A stretch of DNA of 64,000 bases from Bacillus pumilus. GTDB lineage: Bacteria; Bacillota; Bacilli; Bacillales; Bacillaceae. How positions within the stretch are numbered: the stretch's first letter is position 1; every line of letters starts with the position of its first letter. This document shows, one piece after another, positions 25,838 through 34,054 of the stretch. The notes beneath the pieces were generated by a model. The model saw nothing but the letters and a program-made list of their open reading frames with translations. It was not told the DNA's origin and made no database searches. Both the position numbers and the translations under genes were made by a program. The stretch is from assembly GCA_001938995.1 (NCBI GenBank), contig MKZN01000004.1, forward strand, positions 1 through 64,000, in the 5' to 3' direction.

Positions 25838-26104
25838 TTAGCGTTCACAAGCAATGCCGTCTTTATCACGGTCTAGGTGTGTATTCTTCTGATAAAGGGC
25901 TTTTGATACAAAAGGCTTGTACTTTGTTTTACCGCCTTTGTTTTTCGTGTTTTTGCTTTTTGCCACGCCGCCTTTATATACCTTGTTGAGCGCTTTGCAA
26001 TTTTTGTATTTGACTGTCTTCGCATCTGCTGTGTGGATGTCGACTTGTGTAAAGCTTAGTAAAAGACCTAAGGACAAGACAGCCACCATGATTTTTTTAA
26101 ACAT
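25838..26104 (-). CDS. Secreted excalibur calcium-binding domain protein
   Basis: An 88-residue exported protein. A signal peptide (MFKKIMVAVLSLGLLLSFTQ, cleavage expected near ADA-K) is followed by a basic excalibur domain with KYKNCKALNKVYKGGVAKS and the terminal DRDKDGIACER, which resembles a calcium-binding DxDxDGxxCE loop. Excalibur domains are found in extracellular proteins of Bacillus, often with nuclease domains; here it stands alone. The start at 26104 follows TAGGGGGATC. The role is unknown. Confidence 0.88.
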   Translation of the reverse strand: MFKKIMVAVLSLGLLLSFTQVDIHTADAKTVKYKNCKALNKVYKGGVAKSKNTKNKGGKTKYKPFVSKALYQKNTHLDRDKDGIACER

Positions 26105-26140
26105 GTATGATCCCCCTATTTTCTCTATTTTTACATTTTT

Positions 26141-26169
26141 ATCATATGTCACCACTTATTGTTTTTCAA
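26141..26169 (-). promoter_or_regulatory. Sigma-A promoter of the excalibur-domain gene
   Basis: Minus-strand TTGAAA, 17 bases, TATGAT. Confidence 0.65.
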
Positions 26170-26288
26170 GACAATTGATCTAAAAAAATTGATTTTTTTG
26201 GAATGAAATGTGCTTTATCTCCTATGTGGTACAATGAGTGGGAAACATTTCCGTTTTTAGCACGTATATGAAGAGAGGAGTTTTTCAC

Positions 26289-26666
26289 ATGAAAATGAAA
26301 TATACCATTCTATATGTACACGATGTTGAGGCGAGCATTGAATTTTATCAAGATATACTTGGTTTTCCTGTAAAAATGCGGGTTGAGTCCTATGTCGAGT
26401 TTGATACTGGAGAAGTGACCTTATCCATTAATTTGCGCCAAGATGTGAGAGAAACACTTGGATTACCTGTTCCAGAGGGAAGACACTCTTCTCAAACCTT
26501 TGAGATCGGCTTTGTCGTTGATGATGTGGATCAAACCATCGCGGCCATGAAGGAAAAAGGTGTACCGGTCATGAAAGAACCTGCAAAGAAACCTTGGGGT
26601 CAAACCGTCGCTTATGTGACCGATCCTGATGGGCACTTCATTGAAATTTGTGATGATATCTCCTAA
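26289..26666 (+). CDS. VOC-family (glyoxalase-like) protein
   Basis: A 125-residue vicinal-oxygen-chelate fold protein with paired beta-alpha-beta modules: YTILYVHDVEASIEFYQDILGF and FVVDDVDQTIAAMKEKGV, ending in YVTDPDGHFIEICD with a conserved C-terminal Glu ligand. Members include glyoxalases, dioxygenases and resistance proteins; the substrate is unknown. The start at 26289 follows AGAGAGGAG. It probably heads a short run with the two membrane-protein genes downstream (26- and 25-bp gaps). Confidence 0.85.
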   Translation: MKMKYTILYVHDVEASIEFYQDILGFPVKMRVESYVEFDTGEVTLSINLRQDVRETLGLPVPEGRHSSQTFEIGFVVDDVDQTIAAMKEKGVPVMKEPAKKPWGQTVAYVTDPDGHFIEICDDIS

Positions 26667-26692
26667 TGTCATTATTAAAGGAAGTGAATTGA

Positions 26693-26986
26693 ATGAGAAT
26701 TAAATATGCTTTTATCGCTGGTATTTTCACAACACTTGCCATTTGCAGCGCATCTTTGATTCTCAATCAATATGAGTGGATTGGGATGTTGAGCGGTGGC
26801 TTATTTATCATCAGTCTTTTACTTTCTGGAATAGCAATAGGTGCATTCCTAAATGGCGATGAGACGAGAGCCAACTATCATTCTGAAACGAGAGAGCATC
26901 GCACATTTCGATGGGATTTAGCTTTTCTCTTCCTTAGCTTTGCGTTTCCACATCTAGTTGCAACGGTCTTATATTTTGTCATGTAA
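26693..26986 (+). CDS. DUF5316-type membrane protein
   Basis: A 97-residue protein with three hydrophobic helices and a polar loop (GDETRANYHSETREHRTFRW). The pattern fits the DUF5316 family of small Bacillus membrane proteins with no known role. It has an AAGGAAGTG ribosome binding site and follows the VOC gene closely. Confidence 0.75.
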   Translation: MRIKYAFIAGIFTTLAICSASLILNQYEWIGMLSGGLFIISLLLSGIAIGAFLNGDETRANYHSETREHRTFRWDLAFLFLSFAFPHLVATVLYFVM

Positions 26987-27011
26987 CACTTCATAAAGAG
27001 GAGTAAACGTT

Positions 27012-27272
27012 ATGGCTATATTTGTGTTATTGGTCATCTTTGGATTTCCCATTATTTCAATTCTAGTTGGCGTTTTGGGTACCCTGCTTTTTAAAAATGT
27101 ATGGTTACCGACCACCATTGTACTGTTGGCAAGTGTTGTCCTGATGTTTACTTTTATTGAGGGAAATGTTTCCTTTCTCATTTGGGTCATTTGCTATACA
27201 GCCTTTGCTTTCGCTGCTGGATTTATCACAAAGCGAATGAAAAAGAACTTCATTAAAAAATCCCTTTCATGA
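27012..27272 (+). CDS. DUF2651-type membrane protein
   Basis: An 86-residue membrane protein with three helices and a basic end (KRMKKNFIKKSLS). The FGFPIISILVGVLGTLLF opening and SFLIWVICYTAFAF segment resemble the DUF2651 family. The start follows AAAGAGGAG. It is last in a possible three-gene transcript and is followed by a strong terminator. Confidence 0.75.
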   Translation: MAIFVLLVIFGFPIISILVGVLGTLLFKNVWLPTTIVLLASVVLMFTFIEGNVSFLIWVICYTAFAFAAGFITKRMKKNFIKKSLS

Positions 27273-27288
27273 TCGAAAGGGATTTTTT
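27252..27288. terminator. Bidirectional terminator between the DUF2651 gene and mtlD
   Basis: Stem AATCCCTTTC / GAAAGGGATT flanked by A- and T-runs, overlapping the stop codon of the plus-strand gene and adjoining the mtlD stop. Confidence 0.85.
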
Positions 27289-27290
27289 GC

Positions 27291-28412
27291 TTACTGTGCT
27301 GTTTCTTTTAGAATGGCGTGATAGAGATCATCTGTTGGCGTGAGCCCACATACTTCTTGTAGCACACCTTCAATGCCTTTTTCTTTTTTTAGTGCTTGTA
27401 AGCGAACGGCTTCCTCGTCTTCTGCAAAGTCATAAGCTAAAGCTGCGACAATACCTTTGATTAAGTACACCGGCTGATTAATCTTTTTCGCTGGACCGAT
27501 TAAACGGTCATCTGCTCCCAGTTTTCTAAGCGGAGAACGTGCGACACGAGTGACTTCGTCGGAGATAAAAGCATTTTCGAATCGTTTGATGATTTTTTGA
27601 ATATACGCATCATGTTCTTCTTTTTGAAAGCCATATGTGTCGATTAAATAACTGCCTGTTTCGTGAAGTGCACCTTCAACAACTTGGCGAATCTCTGGTG
27701 TATCGACGGCTTCTTTGATCGTTTGCACGCCTTGCTGATACCCGACATAGGCAGCAAGGGCGTGCCCTGTGTTGACGGTGAACAGCTTTCGTTCAATATA
27801 TGGGGTCAAGTCTTGTACAAAGGTCGCACCGTCAATCTCAGGAACAGTGCCAATAAAGCCCGTTTCATCAATGACCCACTCGAAAAATGGCTCAACGGAG
27901 ACTTTCAAAATATCTTCATGGTGCTGAATCGGCACAATGCGGTCAACCGCAGCGTTTGGAAAACCAACTGTTTGTGACAACGCTTTTTGTTCCTCTTCTG
28001 TTAGATGAGAGAAGACGGCTTCTTTTAAATGAGAGCTGCCCCCAATCATGTTTTCACATGCCACGATGTTGATGATATGGTCAGGCTTTTTCTGTTTCAA
28101 TCCTTCTGCAATCGATGAAGCAATGATCTTCAAAACCGCTGGTCCAACAGCTGTTGTAATCAAATCGGCTGATGCCACAGCCTCTTTTAATGCCATTGGG
28201 TTTTGTGCAGAATTGATCGCTGTTACTGGGCCGACTACTTCTTGCTTCTGACCTGGTGCTGCGAGTTCAACTGTGTATTTTCCTCTTGCATTCAATTCGT
28301 TGATGACCGCTTCATTTACATCTGTAAACACAAGCTCAAATCCCGATTTTTTCAACAAAGAACCGATAAAACCTCTACCAATATTCCCTGCTCCAAAATG
28401 AAGTGCCTTCAT
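27291..28412 (-). CDS. mtlD: Mannitol-1-phosphate 5-dehydrogenase
   Basis: A 373-residue polyol-specific long-chain dehydrogenase that oxidises mannitol 1-phosphate to fructose 6-phosphate with NAD. The N-terminus has the Rossmann motif HFGAGNIGRGFIGSLL. The catalytic region has KLFTVNTGHALAAYVGY, including the active Lys and the conserved NTGHA. It is the last gene of mtlAFD and starts one base after the mtlF stop, so translation is coupled. Confidence 0.97.
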   Translation of the reverse strand: MKALHFGAGNIGRGFIGSLLKKSGFELVFTDVNEAVINELNARGKYTVELAAPGQKQEVVGPVTAINSAQNPMALKEAVASADLITTAVGPAVLKIIASSIAEGLKQKKPDHIINIVACENMIGGSSHLKEAVFSHLTEEEQKALSQTVGFPNAAVDRIVPIQHHEDILKVSVEPFFEWVIDETGFIGTVPEIDGATFVQDLTPYIERKLFTVNTGHALAAYVGYQQGVQTIKEAVDTPEIRQVVEGALHETGSYLIDTYGFQKEEHDAYIQKIIKRFENAFISDEVTRVARSPLRKLGADDRLIGPAKKINQPVYLIKGIVAALAYDFAEDEEAVRLQALKKEKGIEGVLQEVCGLTPTDDLYHAILKETAQ

Positions 28413-28413
28413 G

Positions 28414-28848
28414 TTAGTTCACCTCGTTAAAGATGGCGATCAGTTCATCCTGATCCTTTGCATGAATGATGCGTTCTACGTTCTCTTCTTCTGAGCAGAC
28501 AATCGCAATTTGCGAAAGAATATCAAGATGCTCGTTGTTCTTACCAGCAATACCAAAGACAACCTTTGCCACATTGCCTTCGCCATATTCAACGCCATTT
28601 GGAATCTGAATGATGGAAATCCCAGAATGAAGGACAGCGGCTTTGGCATCCTCTGTTCCATGAGGAATGGCAATGCCGTTCCCCATAAACGTAGACGAGA
28701 TGTTTTCTCTTTCAAACATTTTATCGACATAATCACTTGTCACATAACCATTTGCAACAAGAACCTCGCCTGCTTTACGAATGGCTTCTTCTTTTGAATT
28801 TGCTTGTTCGTTTAGAAAAATATTGTCTTTTGATAGAACTTGTTTCAT
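28414..28848 (-). CDS. mtlF: PTS mannitol-specific EIIA component
   Basis: A 144-residue EIIA of the mannitol-fructose PTS family. It accepts phosphate from HPr on the His of GIAIPHGTEDAK and passes it to the EIIB domain of MtlA. A conserved FMGNGIAIPHGT stretch and GVEYGEGNVAKVVFGIA follow family expectations. It sits between mtlA and mtlD. Confidence 0.97.
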   Translation of the reverse strand: MKQVLSKDNIFLNEQANSKEEAIRKAGEVLVANGYVTSDYVDKMFERENISSTFMGNGIAIPHGTEDAKAAVLHSGISIIQIPNGVEYGEGNVAKVVFGIAGKNNEHLDILSQIAIVCSEEENVERIIHAKDQDELIAIFNEVN

Positions 28849-28895
28849 GAATCATCACACACCTTTTTTAGAATAGAAAATCAAGAAAACAACCA

Positions 28896-28937
28896 AAACG
28901 GGGAGTTCAATCAAGAAAAATTGAACTCAACCCGTTT
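28896..28937 (-). promoter_or_regulatory. Long intercistronic hairpin between mtlA and mtlF
   Basis: Near-perfect inverted repeat (AAACGGG..GAGTTCAAT / ATTGAACTC..CGTTT, about 17 bp with a small bulge) starting seven bases after the mtlA stop. Only scattered Ts follow, so it is more likely a partial terminator or 3' stabiliser that sets the ratio of mtlA to mtlFD. Confidence 0.65.
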
Positions 28938-28944
28938 CGTCATG

Positions 28945-30384
28945 CTATTTTTTCAATTTCTCAATCAGCTCGTCGTATCTCGGGCTGTTTAAGAAATTAT
29001 CCACTGAGATATGCACAGCTCCTGGCAATTTCGCCTTGGCTCGGTCAGTTAAATCTTTATGAGTAAAGACCACATCGGCATCATCTGGGATGTTGCTGAT
29101 GGATGTATTTGTGACATCAAGATCAAGCTCTGCCTTTTTGACTTTGTTCTTTAGGATGGATGCCCCCATTGCACTAGAGCCCATTCCTGCGTCACACGCA
29201 AAGATGATTTTGTTCACTTCTTCGGCATTCACATCATGTGGTGCTGCTTGTTCGTTTGCTTCAGCGCCTTCTTGTTGCGGTGTTAAAGCGGCTGCGGCTG
29301 CACTTTTCTTCCCTTTCATGTCCTGCATTTTTTCAGCGGCTGCTGTTAGGTCTTCATCTGTCGCTTTTGATGCTTTCAAAATGACAGAAGCGACTAGGAA
29401 AGAGACAACCGTTGCAACAATGACCCCTGCCAGAACAGCTAGGTGGCCACCTTTTGGCGACATGAGCATGAGCGCAATAATACTTCCTGGTGATGGCACA
29501 GCTTTTAATCCTGCGTTTAATAACGTGAATGTTAGAACCCCACTTGCTCCCCCTGCAATGACAGCCAAAATGAGCTTCGGCTTCATTAAGATGTACGGGA
29601 AGTAAATTTCGTGGATTCCACCTAAGAATTGAATGACAATTGCACCAGGTGCAGATTGCTTCGCATTTCCTTTTCCAAAGAACATATAAGCAAGAAGTAC
29701 ACCAAGACCTGGTCCTGGGTTCGTTTCAAGCAAGAACAGAACGGACTGACCAGTCTTCGCTGCTTGCTCGACCCCTAATGGTCCTAAAATTCCTTGGTTG
29801 ATTGCATTGTTTAGGAACAATACTTTGGCTGGTTCAATGAAGATACTTGCAAGCGGAAGTAAATGTGCATTCACAATGACATCCACACCTGCCGCAAGGG
29901 CTTTATTCAAACCAAGTACCACTGGGCCGATACCGTAGTAAGCAATGACCACAAGAATTGCACCGAGGATACCTGCCGTAAAGTTATTGACAAGCATTTC
30001 AAAGCCTGACTTGATTCGATCTTTGAACAGTTGGTCAATCTTCTTTATCAGATAACCACCAAGTGGTCCCATGATCATGGCACCTAAAAACATTGGAATA
30101 TCTGAACCGACAATGACACCGATTGTCGCAGTTGCACCTAGCACCCCGCCTCGGTGATCATAGACAAGCTTACCTCCTGTATAACCAATTAAGATTGGCA
30201 GTAAGTAGTTGATCATTGGTCCAACGAGTGTATTTAATTGTTCATTTGGGAAATAACCACTTGGAATGAACAAGGCTGTAATAAGACCCCAAGCGATAAA
30301 CGCTCCAATATTCGGCATAATCATACCGCTTAAATAACTTCCAAAGCGCTGTACTTTTACGCGGAATCCGCTTTTTTCCTCCAT
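28945..30384 (-). CDS. mtlA: PTS mannitol transporter, EIICB component
   Basis: A 479-residue mannitol permease. Residues 1-340 form the membrane EIIC domain (GSYLSGMIMPNIGAFIAWGL, GGIHEIYFPYIL with the conserved GGIHE substrate motif). A linker rich in Ala and Gln follows, then the EIIB domain with the phosphorylated Cys in IIFACDAGMGSSAMGAS. It imports mannitol as mannitol 1-phosphate. The start codon follows an AAATGGAGG-type region; upstream lies the MtlR-controlled promoter. The EIIA part is the separate mtlF. Confidence 0.97.
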   Translation of the reverse strand: MEEKSGFRVKVQRFGSYLSGMIMPNIGAFIAWGLITALFIPSGYFPNEQLNTLVGPMINYLLPILIGYTGGKLVYDHRGGVLGATATIGVIVGSDIPMFLGAMIMGPLGGYLIKKIDQLFKDRIKSGFEMLVNNFTAGILGAILVVIAYYGIGPVVLGLNKALAAGVDVIVNAHLLPLASIFIEPAKVLFLNNAINQGILGPLGVEQAAKTGQSVLFLLETNPGPGLGVLLAYMFFGKGNAKQSAPGAIVIQFLGGIHEIYFPYILMKPKLILAVIAGGASGVLTFTLLNAGLKAVPSPGSIIALMLMSPKGGHLAVLAGVIVATVVSFLVASVILKASKATDEDLTAAAEKMQDMKGKKSAAAAALTPQQEGAEANEQAAPHDVNAEEVNKIIFACDAGMGSSAMGASILKNKVKKAELDLDVTNTSISNIPDDADVVFTHKDLTDRAKAKLPGAVHISVDNFLNSPRYDELIEKLKK

Positions 30385-30472
30385 TTATGAAAACTCCCTT
30401 CTTCTCTCCCTGTACTAAGGGCTTTATAGGTCAAAAGATATAAGAGCAAATGTCAGTGAAGCCCTTACACCT

Positions 30473-30540
30473 ATCGTAAAACGCTTTCACTTTCTATTCA
30501 ATTGAAACTAAGTGTCACTTTGTCACATAGTGTGTGACAA
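30473..30540 (-). promoter_or_regulatory. mtlA promoter with MtlR operator and cre-like site
   Basis: Minus-strand palindrome TTGTCACA-N5-TGTGACAA (30520-30540) agrees with the B. subtilis MtlR target. Downstream are -35 TTGAAT (30496-30501), 17 bases, -10 TACGAT (30473-30478), and an imperfect cre TGAAAGCGTTTTAC (30476-30489). The operator-to-cre distance is 30 bases, against 31 at mtlR. Confidence 0.8.
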
Positions 30541-30883
30541 AATTGAAAATTGATGTGAGTTCTTTGACTTCCAAAGGGATTGACAGATGAAAAGGTTGAT
30601 CTGTCGATGTTTTGGCGGAAAATTCATCGGAATTTCACAATTTTTAAATGGACACTTCTTGTTTCCTCTTCCTAAATCGAATAGGCTTATATTGATCAAA
30701 CCTATTCATTCAAGAAACGTCTGCGCAGACATGACACAGAATCAGTCATCCTTCTTGCTATTTGTTCCGTTTACCTTTTAGAGGTGCGTGCACATGAGGA
30801 GGAACGGTTTTTTCTGTGACTCACAGTTTCCTGCCGCTTTCTTTCTGATACATGAGAAACTTTCATAGGTAGAAAGGCGGTTA
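30541..30883. other. Gene-free stretch between mtlA and ycnJ
   Basis: Between the mtlA operator and ycnJ I find no credible gene. A 64-codon frame at 30587-30781 has no ribosome binding site. A short GTGC-GT-GCAC palindrome lies near 30785. No clear sigma-A promoter or copper-repressor box for ycnJ could be picked out, and the ycnK regulator that precedes ycnJ in B. subtilis is missing. Confidence 0.4.
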
Positions 30884-32524
30884 TTGATTTTGTTGAAATA
30901 TAGCAAGTGGCTACTACTTGTCACACTTATGCTCTCTTTTTTCCTCCCGAAGGAAGCATTTGCCCATGCTTATGTTGTGAGCTCAAACCCAGCAGCAAAT
31001 GAAGAGTTAGAGAAACAGCCACCTTCAGTCTCGATCACTTTTAGTGAAGGTATTGAAAGCGGCTTTCATGCCATTAAAGTGCTCAATGCAAAAGGTGATC
31101 GTGTAGACAGTGGAGATACGGTCATTAGAGATCAAAAGGTGATGGAAGCTGCGTTGAAGAAGGACTTGCCTAAAGGAATTTACACCATCCAGTGGAATGC
31201 CGTTTCAGCGGATGGGCACTCTGTCTCTGGTATGATTCCCTTTAGTATCGGAAAAGCGGATGGCGGATTTGATCAATTAGATCAAGGTCCATCTAATGAA
31301 TCCGTAGATGCGGCTTCGACGATTGACAAAGCCTTTCTATATACATCATTTAGTTTATTCTTAGGGACCCTGTTGTTTGGCCTGTTATGGTATCACTCAA
31401 AGATTTCAGCCCCATTAGCCAAGCGAATGAAATGGTTATTATCATTATCACTCGTCATGATGGGCGGAGCACTCGTCTTCCAGCTGCCGATTCAAATAAA
31501 GTCAGCCGCCAATGTGTCCTTTTGGGAAGCATTTCAACCGTCGCTATTACAAGAAACCATCGCGTCGACTTCTGGCGGAAGTCTTTGGGTCATGCTCATG
31601 ACGGCGTTTGTCCTTCTCACCATATGTAGTACCTGGGCGATGAGAAAAGGAAACTTCTCTTCTTTCCGAGTATGGCTGTTTCCGCTACTTGTGTTCATCG
31701 TGCTCCTTTGGCTGAAAGCACAAATCGGACATCCAGCTGCAACTGACAATAAAATACTGACAACATCAATGGATTTCATCCATCTCGTTTCTGCATCCAT
31801 TTGGGTTGGCGGCTTAACAGCCATTGTTCTTCTTTTACTTAAGAAGCTTCCCAATGAAGATCAGTCACTGTTACGCAGGACATTGAAAGCCTTCCATCCT
31901 TGGGCGCTACTCTCTGTTGGACTCATTGTCTTTTCAGGATTTGTGAATGCGATTTTTATTTTGCAATCGTTTGATGCTCTTTTCCAATCAGCCTATGGAC
32001 GCACGTTTTTAATCAAGATCGGTTTATTTACCGTGATGGGCTTGCTCGGGCTTTTCCATTACTTGATGCTCAGATGGGAAAAGAAGCAAAAACGACACGT
32101 CTCCTTGCGAGTAGAATGGATCATCGGTATTGCCATCTTGTTATTAACGGCTGTATTCACCAATATTCCTAGTCCTCCTCCGCCTGCACCAGAGCCTTTC
32201 TTTGGAGCGAATCAGGTCGAGGATCGAGATCTCATTTCTTTGAGTATCACACCGAATGCCCCTGGGAAAAACACGTTTGAAGTGGCATTTACGAAAAAAG
32301 ATGGACAAACGATCATGGACATTCAATCCGTGACAGCAACGATTCAAAAAGTCACCCTATTCGGCGAACCTGTCCCAAGTGAATTTCAGCTAAAACGATT
32401 GAAAAATGGACATTTCACAGCCGAAAATCTCTTATTAAATGAAAAAGGGACTTGGAAAATTGAGATCCATGCATTAACCGGTTCATTTGATAACATGGAT
32501 ACCACCTTTATCAGAAGAAACTAA
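30884..32524 (+). CDS. ycnJ: Copper resistance/import protein, CopC-CopD fusion (YcnJ)
   Basis: A 546-residue protein. A signal peptide ends at EAFA, leaving a mature N-terminal His (HAYVVSSNPAANEELEKQPP) as in CopC copper sites; the CopC domain ends near residue 125 with WNAVSADGHSVSG. A linker follows, then a CopD membrane domain with about eight helices, and a C-terminal YtkA-like extracellular domain. B. subtilis YcnJ is implicated in copper uptake. The start is TTG at 30884 or 30890 behind GAAAGGCGG. It forms an operon with ycnI (17-bp gap). Confidence 0.9.
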   Translation: MILLKYSKWLLLVTLMLSFFLPKEAFAHAYVVSSNPAANEELEKQPPSVSITFSEGIESGFHAIKVLNAKGDRVDSGDTVIRDQKVMEAALKKDLPKGIYTIQWNAVSADGHSVSGMIPFSIGKADGGFDQLDQGPSNESVDAASTIDKAFLYTSFSLFLGTLLFGLLWYHSKISAPLAKRMKWLLSLSLVMMGGALVFQLPIQIKSAANVSFWEAFQPSLLQETIASTSGGSLWVMLMTAFVLLTICSTWAMRKGNFSSFRVWLFPLLVFIVLLWLKAQIGHPAATDNKILTTSMDFIHLVSASIWVGGLTAIVLLLLKKLPNEDQSLLRRTLKAFHPWALLSVGLIVFSGFVNAIFILQSFDALFQSAYGRTFLIKIGLFTVMGLLGLFHYLMLRWEKKQKRHVSLRVEWIIGIAILLLTAVFTNIPSPPPPAPEPFFGANQVEDRDLISLSITPNAPGKNTFEVAFTKKDGQTIMDIQSVTATIQKVTLFGEPVPSEFQLKRLKNGHFTAENLLLNEKGTWKIEIHALTGSFDNMDTTFIRRN

Positions 32525-32541
32525 AAGGAGTTCAAAATCAC

Positions 32542-33156
32542 ATGAAAAAATACGTTAAAGCTTTATTACCAATGCTTCTTGCTTCATTTTTACTAGCAAT
32601 CCCTGTGAGTGCACACGTGACGGTGAAGCCGGACACATCTCTCACAAATGCTTGGGAAACCTATACGCTAAAAGTACCTTCTGAGAGTGACAGTCCGACA
32701 ACAAAGGTTGTGGTCACGATCCCTAAAGGAGTAGAATTTCAGCAATACGAGCCAGTGCCTGGCTGGAAAACGACAACAGAAGAGAAAGATGGCAAAGTAA
32801 CAAGGGTCACTTGGGAAGCAACAGGTGATGGTGTGCTTGCTGGTCAGTTCCAGCAATTCATTTTTGTCGCGAAAAACCCTGAAACAGCAGGCGAAGCAAA
32901 ATGGGATGCGTACCAGTATTATCAAGATGGAACGGTTGTAGAATGGACTGGTGATCAAGACGCTGACAAACCACACTCCATCACAAACATTGTCGCTTCT
33001 GATACCGTCACAGATTCACACGGTCAAGAAAAACCAAAAGAAGAAAAGGCGTCTGACACAGCCGCTACTTCTTCCTCTCCTCTCGTTTTAGGTCTATCCA
33101 TTGCAGGACTTGCTGTGGCATTGATTGCCCTTGGACTGACTTTCAGAAAGAAATAA
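32542..33156 (+). CDS. ycnI: YcnI, DUF1775 copper-associated surface protein
   Basis: A 204-residue exported protein. The signal peptide (MKKYVKALLPMLLASFLLAI) is cut after VSA, giving a mature HVTVKPDTS start in which the first His is the known mono-histidine copper site of YcnI. The DUF1775 beta-sandwich carries WETYTLKVPSES and a GWKTTTEEKDG stretch. A polar linker precedes a C-terminal transmembrane anchor and a short basic tail (FRKK). It likely hands copper to or from YcnJ. Confidence 0.93.
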   Translation: MKKYVKALLPMLLASFLLAIPVSAHVTVKPDTSLTNAWETYTLKVPSESDSPTTKVVVTIPKGVEFQQYEPVPGWKTTTEEKDGKVTRVTWEATGDGVLAGQFQQFIFVAKNPETAGEAKWDAYQYYQDGTVVEWTGDQDADKPHSITNIVASDTVTDSHGQEKPKEEKASDTAATSSSPLVLGLSIAGLAVALIALGLTFRKK

Positions 33157-33168
33157 GATTGTATATGA

Positions 33169-33200
33169 GCGATCGTTTTTAAGGAAACGATCGCTTTTCC
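33169..33200 (+). terminator. Terminator of ycnJ-ycnI
   Basis: Stem GCGATCGTTT / AAACGATCGC with a 6-base loop and TTTT. Confidence 0.85.
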
Positions 33201-33212
33201 TATTTGATCAAG

Positions 33213-33338
33213 GGCTAAAATGAGCTTTGGCTTCTTTTCAATGTGAGATGAACGCAAGATGACGATCACAGAAGCAGCACCAATTTGACATTGGTCAGCA
33301 CCGTCAGGCTGAACTGACAATGAATGCGATGGTTATTT
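33213..33338 (+). repeat. Dispersed intergenic repeat, divergent copy
   Basis: This stretch shares ordered blocks with the element at 46.81-46.96 kb: CTAAAATGA, GTGA/TTCTTTTCA, AATTTGACATT..GAGCACC-like, and GACAATGAATGCGATGGTT (compare GACAACGAATGCGAGGGTT). The two copies are too diverged for recent duplication. It encodes nothing obvious and lies between the ycnI terminator and the next gene. Confidence 0.6.
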
Positions 33339-33429
33339 GATTTTCCCAACCTATCATTTCCATAATAGGATTGAATAGGATAATGACGCGTGCCATAATG
33401 TAACAGATGACCACATAGGAGGCTATGAG

Positions 33430-34008
33430 ATGAACCATCTAATTATCTTTGCTCATCCCCAGCAAAGCCTAAATCAAACCCTATTAGATCTTGTGGTGAG
33501 CACTCTTTTGACCAATGGTCATGATGTGACTGTTCGAGATTTATACGCCCTCAACTTCCAGCCAGAGCTCTCCACAGAACATAATGGTGATGTACCTAAA
33601 AACGTTCAAACAGAACAGATGCTCATTCAAAAAGCGGATGTCCTGACATTTATTTTCCCCATATGGTGGACAGGGCTGCCAACCATTTTAAAACACTATG
33701 TCGAACATGTCTTTTCAGAAGGATTTGCTTATCGCATCACCGAGCACGGTTTTGAAAATTTGCTCCGTCATAAAAAAGGCGTCATTATTAACACGCACGA
33801 TGCCCCTAGAACCTTCCTTGGTTCCAACTTGACCGTTACCTCTTCCCATCACATGACAACTGATACAGACGTCTTTCATTTTATCGGCGTGGAACCAGTG
33901 GAACGACTCTTATTCAGCAGTATGGATCAAGCACCTGCTGATTATATCCATGAAATTCTGCAAGAAACGAAGGAAACAGTGGATCAGCTTTTTCCACCAG
34001 CTGTCTAA
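33430..34008 (+). CDS. NAD(P)H dehydrogenase (quinone), flavodoxin_2 family
   Basis: A 192-residue flavodoxin-fold reductase related to YwrO/KefF/MdaB. Visible parts are IIFAHPQQSLNQTL (FMN phosphate loop), TFIFPIWWTGLPTILKHYVEHVF and the HDAPRTFLG segment. Such enzymes reduce quinones or nitro compounds with NAD(P)H. The ATG at 33430 follows AGGAGG. It is monocistronic. The exact orthologue is uncertain. Confidence 0.85.
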   Translation: MNHLIIFAHPQQSLNQTLLDLVVSTLLTNGHDVTVRDLYALNFQPELSTEHNGDVPKNVQTEQMLIQKADVLTFIFPIWWTGLPTILKHYVEHVFSEGFAYRITEHGFENLLRHKKGVIINTHDAPRTFLGSNLTVTSSHHMTTDTDVFHFIGVEPVERLLFSSMDQAPADYIHEILQETKETVDQLFPPAV

Positions 34009-34011
34009 CAT

Positions 34012-34044
34012 AAAAAAAGACTGCCGAGATATCTCGGTCAGTCT
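34012..34044. terminator. Terminator between the oxidoreductase gene and gabD
   Basis: Stem GACTG.CGAGAT / ATCTCG.CAGTC with T7 on the minus strand and A7 on the plus strand. It mainly serves the gab operon. Confidence 0.85.
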
Positions 34045-34054
34045 GGGTGTTTAT

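Noticed and set aside
29090-29605. 171-codon frame antisense to mtlA
   Set aside because: It lies entirely within the well-conserved mtlA gene and is an artefact of its codon use.
30476-30489. Full-consensus CcpA cre site at mtlA
   Set aside because: The sequence TGAAAGCGTTTTAC departs from the consensus near its 3' end, so it is called only cre-like.
30587-30781. 64-codon frame between mtlA and ycnJ
   Set aside because: No ribosome binding site and biased, repetitive composition; better taken as noncoding.
32542-33156. Sortase-anchored (LPXTG) surface protein at ycnI
   Set aside because: The C-terminus has a membrane helix and basic tail, but no LPXTG motif is present.
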